From assembly GCA_041179245.1 (NCBI GenBank), contig JBEGTT010000176.1, forward strand, positions 1-6,998: 6,998 nucleotides of DNA, in the 5' to 3' direction. The notes beneath the pieces were generated by a model. The model did no database searches and was not told the DNA's origin. It saw nothing but the letters and a program-made list of their open reading frames with translations. The stretch comes from JBEGTT01 sp041179245. GTDB taxonomy: Bacteria > Pseudomonadota > Gammaproteobacteria > Burkholderiales > Rhodocyclaceae. How positions within the stretch are numbered: the first letter of the stretch is position 1; the number at the start of each line of letters is the position of its first letter. Both the position numbers and the translations under genes were made by a program. This document shows, one piece after another, positions 1-6,185 of this stretch.

Positions 1-672
1 GTGATCGCAATGCCATTGGTGCTGATAGGTCTAATTGCAGCCCATATTTTGGCACTACACGAAGTTGGGTCGAATAACCCTGATGGCGTGGAGATCAAGA
101 AGCATAAAGATCCAGTGACGGGCCATCCACTTGACGGTATTCCATTCCATCCTTATTACAGTGTTAAGGACATGGTCGGTGTCGTGGTATTCCTAATGGT
201 GTTTAGTGCAATCGTATTTTTTGCACCAGAGGGTGGTGGTTACTTCTTGGAGTACAACAACTTCCTGCCGGCTGATCCGCTGAAAACACCGTCGCACATT
301 GCACCTGTTTGGTACTTCACACCGTTCTACTCCATCCTGCGTGCGATGGTATGGCCAATTTTTGGTCTGGATGCGAAGTTCTGGGGGGTTGTGGCCATGG
401 GAGCGTCGGTTGTAATTATTGCCTTCCTGCCTTGGTTGGATAAGTCACCTGTTAAGTCCATTCGGTACCGTGGTCCAATCTACAAGAATTTCCTGACGGT
501 TTTTGTGATCGCCTTCGTTATTCTTGGCTACTTGGGTACGCAGCCTCCCTCCTTCTGGGGTGAAAAGGTTTCCCAAGTTTGTTCACTGATTTACTTTGGC
601 TTCTTCCTGTTGATGCCTTGGTATTCAAAGGTTGATAAGTTCACCCCGGAACCTGAACGGGTCACGATGTGA
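1..672 (+). CDS. petB: Cytochrome b of the bc1 complex, C-terminal part (5' end outside window)
   Basis: Membrane subunit of ubiquinol-cytochrome c reductase (complex III), which carries the two b hemes and the Qo and Qi quinone sites. Only the last 223 residues are visible. The GTG at base 1 is an internal valine codon, not a start, because the protein begins in the middle of transmembrane helix D. Visible landmarks are His15 in AAHILALHE (equivalent to the heme bH ligand His196 of bovine cytochrome b), His20 (bovine His201, Qi site), the SNNP motif at 24-27, and PYYSVKD at 51-57 with Asp57 matching the Qi-site aspartate. The Qo motif at 102-105 reads PVWY instead of the mitochondrial PEWY. 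Hydrophobic segments near 58-76, 127-143, 163-179 and 190-207 fit helices E to H. The stop lies 14 bases before the likely petC start, so the two genes are almost certainly co-transcribed, with the Rieske gene expected upstream. Identification is secure from family knowledge. Confidence 0.97.
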   Translation: MIAMPLVLIGLIAAHILALHEVGSNNPDGVEIKKHKDPVTGHPLDGIPFHPYYSVKDMVGVVVFLMVFSAIVFFAPEGGGYFLEYNNFLPADPLKTPSHIAPVWYFTPFYSILRAMVWPIFGLDAKFWGVVAMGASVVIIAFLPWLDKSPVKSIRYRGPIYKNFLTVFVIAFVILGYLGTQPPSFWGEKVSQVCSLIYFGFFLLMPWYSKVDKFTPEPERVTM

Positions 673-674
673 GT

Positions 675-680
675 AAAGGA
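675..680 (+). promoter_or_regulatory. Ribosome binding site of petC
   Basis: AAAGGA lies 6 bases before the ATG at 687. It decides the start: the GTG at 669, which overlaps the petB stop, would leave this site inside the coding region and add six residues in front of a standard signal peptide. Confidence 0.7.
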
Positions 681-686
681 ATCGAG

Positions 687-1403
687 ATGATGAAAAAACT
701 CCTTATCGCGCTGTTGTTTGCGCCGCTGACAGCCCTAGCAAGTGGTGCTGCAGTTCATCTGGACAAGGTGCCAGATGTTCAAGGCAATCAGGCCGCGTTG
801 CAAAATGGCGCCAAGCTGTTCGTGACTTACTGCTTGAATTGTCACGGTGCGTCATTTGTGCGCTACAACCGTCTAACTGAGTTGGGTTTGTCCGAGCAGG
901 AAGTCAAAGATAATTTGATGACCACTGCGGACAAGATTGGTGAACCGATGCGTGTGGCCATTCGTGCGGAAGAAGCACGTAAATGGTTTGGCGCAACGCC
1001 TCCTGATCTGACTTTGGTTACACGGGCCCGTGCTTCCGAAAATGGTCCTGGTGCTGACTGGGTTTATACCTATCTGCGCAGTTTCTATCAGGATGAGAAG
1101 CGTCCAACAGGCTGGAATAACACAGTATTTGAAAATGTTGGCATGCCCCATATCCTGTATGAGTTGCAAGGTACTCAGGTGCTGAACCATGAAACTCATC
1201 AACTGGAATTGGTCACGCCTGGCAAGATGACCCCAAGTGAGTACGATGAAAGTATTCGTGACTTGGTTGGTTTCTTGGTATGGATGGGCGAGCCTGGTGC
1301 AGGACATCGTAAATCACTAGGATTTGCAGTTCTTGCATTCCTGTTGGTTTTATTTGGTGTTGCTTATGCACTGAAGAAAGAGTTCTGGAAAGATATTCAC
1401 TGA
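687..1403 (+). CDS. petC: Cytochrome c1, heme subunit of the bc1 complex
   Basis: Membrane-anchored c-type cytochrome that takes electrons from the Rieske protein and passes them to soluble cytochrome c on the periplasmic side. With the start at 687 the protein has 238 residues. It begins MMKKLLIALLF, a Sec signal peptide with probable cleavage after TALA near residue 18. The heme attachment motif CLNCH is at 49-53. PPDLT (about 105-109) and NVGMP (about 150-154) are typical of proteobacterial c1, and the Met in NVGMP is the likely sixth heme ligand. A hydrophobic helix near 210-229 followed by the basic KKEFWKDIH tail is the C-terminal membrane anchor. Reading on to an upstream GTG at 669 would give 244 residues and overlap petB. 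I prefer 687 because of its ribosome binding site and signal peptide; the second ATG at 690 is also possible. A long opposite-strand frame across this gene is a shadow. Confidence 0.96.
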   Translation: MMKKLLIALLFAPLTALASGAAVHLDKVPDVQGNQAALQNGAKLFVTYCLNCHGASFVRYNRLTELGLSEQEVKDNLMTTADKIGEPMRVAIRAEEARKWFGATPPDLTLVTRARASENGPGADWVYTYLRSFYQDEKRPTGWNNTVFENVGMPHILYELQGTQVLNHETHQLELVTPGKMTPSEYDESIRDLVGFLVWMGEPGAGHRKSLGFAVLAFLLVLFGVAYALKKEFWKDIH

Positions 1404-1433
1404 TCCAGCGGCATCAACCCGGCATCATGGAAA

Positions 1434-1462
1434 CTAAGCCCCGTTAGGGGCTTGGTTATTCT
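1434..1462 (+). terminator. Probable rho-independent terminator after petC
   Basis: AAGCCCC (1436-1442), loop GTTA, and GGGGCTT (1447-1453) form a perfect 7-pair stem that two more pairs (C-G and T-G) can extend at the base. It is followed by TTATTCTT, a T-rich but interrupted tract, so termination may be partial. It sits 31 bases after the petC stop and 41 before sspA, and would separate the bc1 operon from sspAB. Confidence 0.65.
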
Positions 1463-1482
1463 TAGGTGCCGGTTTTCGTTTT

Positions 1483-1487
1483 AGGGG
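1483..1487 (+). promoter_or_regulatory. Ribosome binding site of sspA
   Basis: AGGGG lies 7 bases before the ATG at 1495, supporting that start over the adjacent ATG at 1498. I see no convincing -35/-10 pair in the short region between the petC terminator and this site. Confidence 0.55.
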
Positions 1488-1494
1488 TATTTTT

Positions 1495-2091
1495 ATGATG
1501 AACCTTTATTCGGGCACAACCTGCCCATTTAGTCACCGTTGTCGAATCGTTCTCTTTGAAAAGGGGATGGATTTTCAGATTATCGACGTTGATATGTTTA
1601 ACAAGCCGGAAGAACTGGCTGCGATAAACCCACATAATCGTGTTCCCGTATTAGTCGAACGGGATTTGGTGCTGTTTGAGCCTAATATCATCAACGAATA
1701 TATTGATGAGCGATTCCCTCACCCTCAGTTGATGCCTGCAGACCCGATTATGCGGGCCCGGGCACGGCAACTATTGCTCGGTATGGAGCGGGAAGTATTT
1801 GTCCATATTGAAGCTCTTGAGAAGGGTGGCAAGCCGGCGGATAAGGCTCGGGTTGAAATAGCCAATCGCCTGAACGAAATTGTCCCGATTTTTGCAAAAC
1901 AAAAATACATGTTAGGTGACGATTTTTCGATGCTTGATGTGGCGATGGCACCGCTTTTGTGGCGTCTGGAATACTACGGAATTGACCTACCAAAAACAGC
2001 AGCACCACTGATGAAATACGCAGAGCGTATCTTTAGTCGCCAGGGTTTTATTGATGCGTTGACGCCTTCTGAAAAGGTCATGCGTAAGTAA
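1495..2091 (+). CDS. sspA: Stringent starvation protein A, RNA polymerase-associated regulator
   Basis: GST-fold protein that in E. coli binds RNA polymerase and alters transcription under starvation and acid stress. It has 198 residues, slightly shorter than the E. coli protein (about 212) because the N-terminus is shorter. The thioredoxin-like N-terminal domain (about 1-80) begins LYSGTTCPFSHRCR, with Cys10 where cysteine-type GSTs carry their active residue, and has the VPVLV cis-proline segment at 50-54. EYIDERFPHPQLMP (68-81) contains the PHP surface motif characteristic of SspA. The helical C-terminal domain carries the conserved APLLWRL (152-158) and ends LTPSEKVMRK. Residues 62-63 are Glu-Pro where GST-fold relatives usually have the glutathione-contacting Glu-Ser, so glutathione transfer activity is doubtful. 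It is followed 51 bases later by sspB, the usual partner; an sspAB operon downstream of petABC is common in beta- and gammaproteobacteria. Confidence 0.95.
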   Translation: MMNLYSGTTCPFSHRCRIVLFEKGMDFQIIDVDMFNKPEELAAINPHNRVPVLVERDLVLFEPNIINEYIDERFPHPQLMPADPIMRARARQLLLGMEREVFVHIEALEKGGKPADKARVEIANRLNEIVPIFAKQKYMLGDDFSMLDVAMAPLLWRLEYYGIDLPKTAAPLMKYAERIFSRQGFIDALTPSEKVMRK

Positions 2092-2133
2092 AGCCTGAAA
2101 CATTCACTCGGTCGAGATTTTCACCATTCTAGC

Positions 2134-2137
2134 GAGG
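2134..2137 (+). promoter_or_regulatory. Ribosome binding site of sspB, before a GTG start
   Basis: GAGG lies 5 bases before the GTG at 2143. No in-frame ATG exists upstream of the conserved PYLLRA segment, so this site fixes GTG as the start codon. Confidence 0.65.
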
Positions 2138-2142
2138 CTCCT

Positions 2143-2580
2143 GTGGAAGAAATAAATTTACCCTCAACCAAGCCGTACCTGCTCAGAGCGATCTGGGAAT
2201 GGTGTGCGGATAACGGGTTTACGCCCTATATCAGTGTTGTTGTGGATGAATTTACGCACGTTCCACGGGAGTTTGTCCGCGACGGGCAGATTGTGCTGAA
2301 TATTGGCTCAGTTGCGGCTAATAAGCTGCAAATGGGTAACGACTACATTGAGTTTCACGGACGTTTTAATGGTGTTGCGCGGTCGCTTTCAGTTCCAATC
2401 GGTCGCGTTATCGCTATTTATGGACGTGAAAACGGCATAGGGATGTCTTTTGAGTTAGAAGAGACCGTTGATGGTCGTACTGACAAAACAGCCGTTGGCG
2501 CAACGGCATTAATTGATAGTTCCCCTGAGAATCTTCCACCCGATGGCGGTGGAAAACCTCATTTGCGGGTCGTAAAGTGA
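2143..2580 (+). CDS. sspB: ClpXP protease specificity-enhancing factor SspB
   Basis: Dimeric adaptor that binds the ssrA tag on proteins from stalled ribosomes and delivers them to the ClpX unfoldase of ClpXP. The protein has 145 residues and a GTG start. The folded tag-binding domain spans about 8-105, with TKPYLLRAIWEW at 9-20, the QIVLNI strand at 49-54, and the stretch FNGVARSLSVP through AIYGRENGIGM (75-101), all standard SspB landmarks. A variable linker of about 30 residues (106-137) rich in Thr, Asp and Glu follows. The C-terminus GGGKPHLRVVK (135-145) is the conserved ClpX-binding tail, nearly identical to the E. coli tail, so delivery to ClpX should be intact. The protein is shorter than the E. 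coli one (165), mainly because of a shorter linker. It is likely co-transcribed with sspA and ends at a strong shared terminator. Confidence 0.95.
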   Translation: MEEINLPSTKPYLLRAIWEWCADNGFTPYISVVVDEFTHVPREFVRDGQIVLNIGSVAANKLQMGNDYIEFHGRFNGVARSLSVPIGRVIAIYGRENGIGMSFELEETVDGRTDKTAVGATALIDSSPENLPPDGGGKPHLRVVK

Positions 2581-2603
2581 GAGTCAGGTAAGCGTTTAGT
2601 TAG

Positions 2604-2636
2604 AAAAATGAGCAGCCGAAGTTGGCTGCTTTTTTC
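2604..2636. terminator. Bidirectional rho-independent terminator between sspB and gpmI
   Basis: AGCAGCC (2611-2617), loop GAAGTT, and GGCTGCT (2624-2630) form a perfect 7-pair, GC-rich stem. On the plus strand a run of six T's (2630-2635) follows the stem. On the minus strand the run AAAAA at 2604-2608 reads as TTTTT after the hairpin. It therefore serves both converging genes; the gpmI stop is at 2637-2639, directly beside it. Confidence 0.88.
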
Positions 2637-4277
2637 TTATTTGATTACCAGCAAACTGTCATCCCAACTTTGATGTTTTTCAAAACCAAGCAGGTTAGCA
2701 ACCGTTGCCGCGATATTGGAAAGCCCTGCTGTTTCAGTTGGGCGTAGAGATAATTTTCCTAAAGTCGTGTTGTCATAGAGGATTAACGGAACAGGATTTA
2801 GGGTGTGCGCTGTTTTGGCTTGATAACTCCCATCGGGGTTTTGAGCGGGCTGTCTGGTTTTTTTGTTTAGCTCATACATTTCATCAGCGTTGCCGTGGTC
2901 GGCAGTGATGAGTGCAATCCCGCCTGCTGCATCGACAGCGCTTAGCAAGCGCCCTAAAGCCAGATCAACCGCTTCAACAGCCATTGTGGCAGCACGGAAG
3001 TTGCCAGTGTGGCCGACCATGTCACCATTGGCGAAATTACAGCGCAATACGCTGAATTGTTTAGACTGGAGAGCGACAATCATGGCGTCTGCAATTTCAG
3101 CCGCTTTCATCCAAGGTCGTTGTTCAAAAGGAATGACGTCACTGGGAATTTCCAGATAGGTTTCTCCTTCGAATTTGCCAGAACGGTTACCGTTCCAAAA
3201 ATAGGTTACGTGGCCAAATTTCTGGGTTTCAGAACAGGCAAACTGGGTAATGCCCATTTTGCCGAACCATTCTCCAGAGGTGTTTCTGATCGCGGGAGGG
3301 GCTACCAGAAATCTAGCAGGAAGTTTTAAATCGCCATCGTACTGAAGCATCCCGGCATAAGTGACTTTGGGGAAGCGAATCCGGTCAAATTTAGAAAAAT
3401 TCTTTTCCTCAAACGCTCTGCTAATTTCAATGGCACGGTCACCCCTAAAATTGAAGAAAACGACTGAGTCGCCATCCTCAATGGTGCCAATGGGTTGCCC
3501 ATTATCAGCGATGACAAATTCTGGCAGATCCTGGTCTATGGTTCCGGGGTGTAGCTCACGAAGCCCATTGATTGCAACGGTGGCGTTTGGAAATTGTTGG
3601 CCTTCACCAAGAACATGCGTCCGCCAGCCTTTTTCAACCATCGGCCAATTCGCATCGTAACGGTCCATGGTGATGAATTGGCGTCCGCCGCCTGAAGCAA
3701 TACGAGCGTCGAACACCTGATCGCTAATTTCTGTCAGGAACGCTTCAAACGGCACTACATACGTTAGCGCGCTGGTTTCAGGTACATCACGCCCATCAAT
3801 CAGTGCATGGATACGGACAGTTTTAATACCCTCGGCTTTAGCCTGAACAACCATCGCCTTAAGATGGTCGATGTGGCTATGGACGTTTCCATCAGAGAAC
3901 AGGCCAATAAAGTGGATAACACTACGTCCTTGTTTGGCACCTGCCATCACTTCTTGCCACGCAACGCCTTGCCAGATACTGCCGTTAGCAATGGCGCTTG
4001 ATACCAGAGCTGCACCTTGAGCATAAATTTGACCTGCACCAATGGCGTTGTGGCCTACCTCAGAATTTCCCATGTCGTCATCGGAAGGCATGCCAACAGC
4101 GAGACCATGAGCACGAAGTTGAATATTTGGGTAGTTGGCGAAGAGGCGGTCTAGGTTTGGTTTTTGGGCAGCGGCAATAGCACTACCAACGTCGGTTTTA
4201 GGTAATCCATAACCATCCATGACCACGATGACGATGGGGCCTTGAATACCCGGAAAGTTTGAAAGTTTTTGCAACAT
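2637..4277 (-). CDS. gpmI: 2,3-bisphosphoglycerate-independent phosphoglycerate mutase, long plant/trypanosomatid-like type
   Basis: Cytosolic enzyme of glycolysis and gluconeogenesis that interconverts 3- and 2-phosphoglycerate through a phosphoserine intermediate and two metal ions, usually manganese. It has 546 residues against about 510-515 in the usual bacterial enzyme. The expected catalytic set is present: Asp21 in MDGYG, nucleophile Ser72 in MGNSEVGH, His133 in HSHIDH, DGRD 161-164, FRGDRA 277-282, Lys353, Asp419 and His423 in NGDMVGH, Asp460 and His461 in ADHGNAD, and His491 in TAHTLNPVP. TMDRYDANW (203-211), SETQKFGHVTYFWNGNRSG (349-367) and a longer loop at 470-489 before TAHT resemble plant and trypanosomatid enzymes as I remember them. 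The ATG at 4277 is preceded by a weak AAAGAGA site 6 bases upstream. The histidine kinase gene on the same strand ends 34 bases upstream, and I see no clear promoter between them. It ends at a terminator shared with sspB. Confidence 0.96.
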   Translation of the reverse strand: MLQKLSNFPGIQGPIVIVVMDGYGLPKTDVGSAIAAAQKPNLDRLFANYPNIQLRAHGLAVGMPSDDDMGNSEVGHNAIGAGQIYAQGAALVSSAIANGSIWQGVAWQEVMAGAKQGRSVIHFIGLFSDGNVHSHIDHLKAMVVQAKAEGIKTVRIHALIDGRDVPETSALTYVVPFEAFLTEISDQVFDARIASGGGRQFITMDRYDANWPMVEKGWRTHVLGEGQQFPNATVAINGLRELHPGTIDQDLPEFVIADNGQPIGTIEDGDSVVFFNFRGDRAIEISRAFEEKNFSKFDRIRFPKVTYAGMLQYDGDLKLPARFLVAPPAIRNTSGEWFGKMGITQFACSETQKFGHVTYFWNGNRSGKFEGETYLEIPSDVIPFEQRPWMKAAEIADAMIVALQSKQFSVLRCNFANGDMVGHTGNFRAATMAVEAVDLALGRLLSAVDAAGGIALITADHGNADEMYELNKKTRQPAQNPDGSYQAKTAHTLNPVPLILYDNTTLGKLSLRPTETAGLSNIAATVANLLGFEKHQSWDDSLLVIK

Positions 4278-4311
4278 GAAAAATCTCTTTTTGGAAAAGT
4301 AAAACTCAAGG

Positions 4312-6180
4312 TCAATCTGTACTTATTGGGCGTTTCAGATAAAGCGAAACACTGAATGTGCTGCCTTGATTTTCAATGCTATCCACGCAGATGGTTCCGT
4401 TCATCATATGTACTAAGGCAGTCGAAATAGTAAGGCCTAGGCCGGTGCCTCCAAAGTGCCGAGTGACTGAGTTGTCTGCTTGAGAAAAGGCTTGAAAAAT
4501 AGCCTCCAAGCGATCCTTCGGGATACCTATTCCGCTATCACTCACCTTAATTTGAATCGTTATGCCGCTCTTGTCCTGCGAAAGAATCACTAGGGAGAGG
4601 GCAATTTCCCCTTGCCGAGTAAATTTCACGGCATTGCCGAGCAAATTCAGCAAAATCTGACGAATCCGCAGTGGGTCACCGATCAACATTTCAGGCAGAT
4701 CATCGGGCAGTATCAGTGGATGAGATAGCCCCTTTTCGGCCATGCTAGGAACCATCAATTGGTGCGTATCCCGCATGGCGGAAAGTAGGCTGAAGGGCAC
4801 TTCTTCTAGCGGCATTTTTCCGGATTCGATCTTGGACATCTCCAGAATGTCATTCAAAATGATCAAAAGATTGCCAGCGGAATAATGGGCTGTTTCGACA
4901 TAACCCCTTGTCTCTTCATCTAAATTGTTCATCAACGCAAGTTCGGTCATCCCCAAAATACCATTCATGGGAGTCCGTAACTCGTGGCTCATATTGGCTA
5001 GAAACTCTGATTTTGCTTTGTTGGCAGCTTCAGCGACTTCCTTAGCCTCAGCTAGGTTTTTCAGAATTTCGGCCCTTTTTGTTTCACTGATCGTTAATTC
5101 TGCATCGGCAAGGTTTCTGGCGTTTAGAAAATCGTTAATGGCATGGATAACGGTTTTGATTTCAGCACTGCCTTTTTCAGGGACTAGTGGTACCGGATCA
5201 TGGGGCTGCATGTTAGTTGCTCGCTTCCGCATGTTTTCTGAGAGTAGGGCCAGTGGACGAACTAACCGACCAGAAAAAAGCCATAGCAGAGGGGAAATCA
5301 ACAAAATTAGCACAGTGGTGATTAGGGCCATGCGCCCTTGGATGTGCGCAACGGGTTCAAATGCTTCTGCAACTGGGACAACAGAAGCCAATATCCATCT
5401 TGTGCTGGCTAGTCGTTTGAACGTAAATAGGCCGTGTATTCCCCGACTGTTCGTTTCTTCTAGCGTGCCTTCAAATCCTTCGAGTGCTTTTTCAAAGGCA
5501 GGATTCTGTGGTGGAACGGGTTTTAGAATGGCCTCTTTATTGGGGTGAGTAATGATTAGACGCTCACTGGAAACAAGGTAGTAGTAACCATCTCTGCCAA
5601 TTTTTCGACTACCCAATGCGCCAATGAGGTTGGGTTTGTACAAATTTAATACCCCACCCATGATGGCCACTAGATTTCCTTTCTCATCAATCACTGGCGC
5701 GGCCATCACTACAATGGGTTGTTTAGTGGCTTTGCCCAAAATGGGTTGAGAAATAAAGGGTTTCAGGGTTTGCTGAACCCCTTGGATGTAGTCGCGAGAA
5801 GACATATCTAGCGTTCGCCGGCCTGGTTTTTCTGGCCAATCCACAAGCAGAATGCCCTTGGCGTCAAAAATATATAGGTCGTCAAACAGGGTTAACAGGG
5901 CTGTCTCATGCTGTAGATGGCTTGTGAGTAGTTTGAGGTCGGAAAGCTTGTTGTGCGGAATGGTCTGAGCAGCTTGGGACAGGGCTTCTAAGCGCTCAGT
6001 TAGTTTGTCATCCAAGTTTCTGGCTAGCTCGCTAAGTAAAGTGAACTGCTCATTTTCGATCCTGGTAGACAGGTCTTCTCGGAGAACCGTGAACTGGGCC
6101 ATAAACTGCCCTATCAGCAGCAAGATGCTGATAAAAATTGCGACACAGGTGAGTTTTAGCTTGAGGCTTAGCGTTGGCAT
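4312..6180 (-). CDS. Membrane sensor histidine kinase: Cache sensor, HAMP, HisKA, HATPase; no receiver
   Basis: Autophosphorylating inner-membrane kinase with an unknown signal. The protein has 622 residues. A membrane helix lies near 10-30, followed by a large periplasmic region (about 31-282) that looks like a double-Cache (dCache_1-like) sensor, with SSRDYIQGV at 127-135, strands near 155-180 and DGYYYLVSSERLIITHP at 197-213. A second helix (about 284-304) leads to a HAMP domain (about 305-357), an Ala/Glu/Lys-rich coiled coil (about 358-395) and the kinase core: SHELRTP with phospho-acceptor His399, N-box Asn516 in LLNLLGNAVKFT, G1 box DSGIGIP 548-554, F box 561-569 and G2 box GGTGLGL 577-583. 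It stops at residue 622, just after the ATPase domain, so it has neither the receiver nor the Hpt domain that often follows this kind of core. The ATG lies 5 bases after the upstream kinase gene's stop, without a strong ribosome binding site. Dicarboxylate, amino acid or other small-molecule sensing is possible but cannot be assigned. Confidence 0.92.
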   Translation of the reverse strand: MPTLSLKLKLTCVAIFISILLLIGQFMAQFTVLREDLSTRIENEQFTLLSELARNLDDKLTERLEALSQAAQTIPHNKLSDLKLLTSHLQHETALLTLFDDLYIFDAKGILLVDWPEKPGRRTLDMSSRDYIQGVQQTLKPFISQPILGKATKQPIVVMAAPVIDEKGNLVAIMGGVLNLYKPNLIGALGSRKIGRDGYYYLVSSERLIITHPNKEAILKPVPPQNPAFEKALEGFEGTLEETNSRGIHGLFTFKRLASTRWILASVVPVAEAFEPVAHIQGRMALITTVLILLISPLLWLFSGRLVRPLALLSENMRKRATNMQPHDPVPLVPEKGSAEIKTVIHAINDFLNARNLADAELTISETKRAEILKNLAEAKEVAEAANKAKSEFLANMSHELRTPMNGILGMTELALMNNLDEETRGYVETAHYSAGNLLIILNDILEMSKIESGKMPLEEVPFSLLSAMRDTHQLMVPSMAEKGLSHPLILPDDLPEMLIGDPLRIRQILLNLLGNAVKFTRQGEIALSLVILSQDKSGITIQIKVSDSGIGIPKDRLEAIFQAFSQADNSVTRHFGGTGLGLTISTALVHMMNGTICVDSIENQGSTFSVSLYLKRPISTD

Positions 6181-6185
6181 TATTT

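Noticed and set aside
873..1307. 144-codon open frame on the minus strand inside petC
   Set aside because: It lies wholly opposite a secure cytochrome c1 gene, has no recognisable domain and no fitting ribosome binding site; it is a shadow of petC codon use.
1725..2008. Minus-strand frames of 61 and 86 codons inside sspA
   Set aside because: They are opposite a well-conserved gene and contain no recognisable motif.
2107..2116. Small inverted repeat CTCG-GT-CGAG between sspA and sspB
   Set aside because: Four-base arms around a two-base spacer are too short to form a stable hairpin and are expected by chance; it has no T-run and does not block the sspB ribosome binding site.
2863..3329. Overlapping plus-strand frames of 98 and 106 codons inside gpmI
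   Set aside because: Both are antisense to conserved gpmI catalytic segments and show no independent features.
4278..4295. AAAAA-TCTC-TTTTT inverted repeat overlapping the gpmI ribosome binding site
   Set aside because: An A/T-only five-pair stem is too weak to act as a thermosensor or attenuator on this evidence and probably reflects an AT-rich leader.
4925..5548. 207-codon open frame on the plus strand inside the sensor kinase gene
   Set aside because: It is antisense to the HAMP/HisKA and Cache coding region, has a Ser/Ala/Arg-rich low-complexity composition and no family resemblance.
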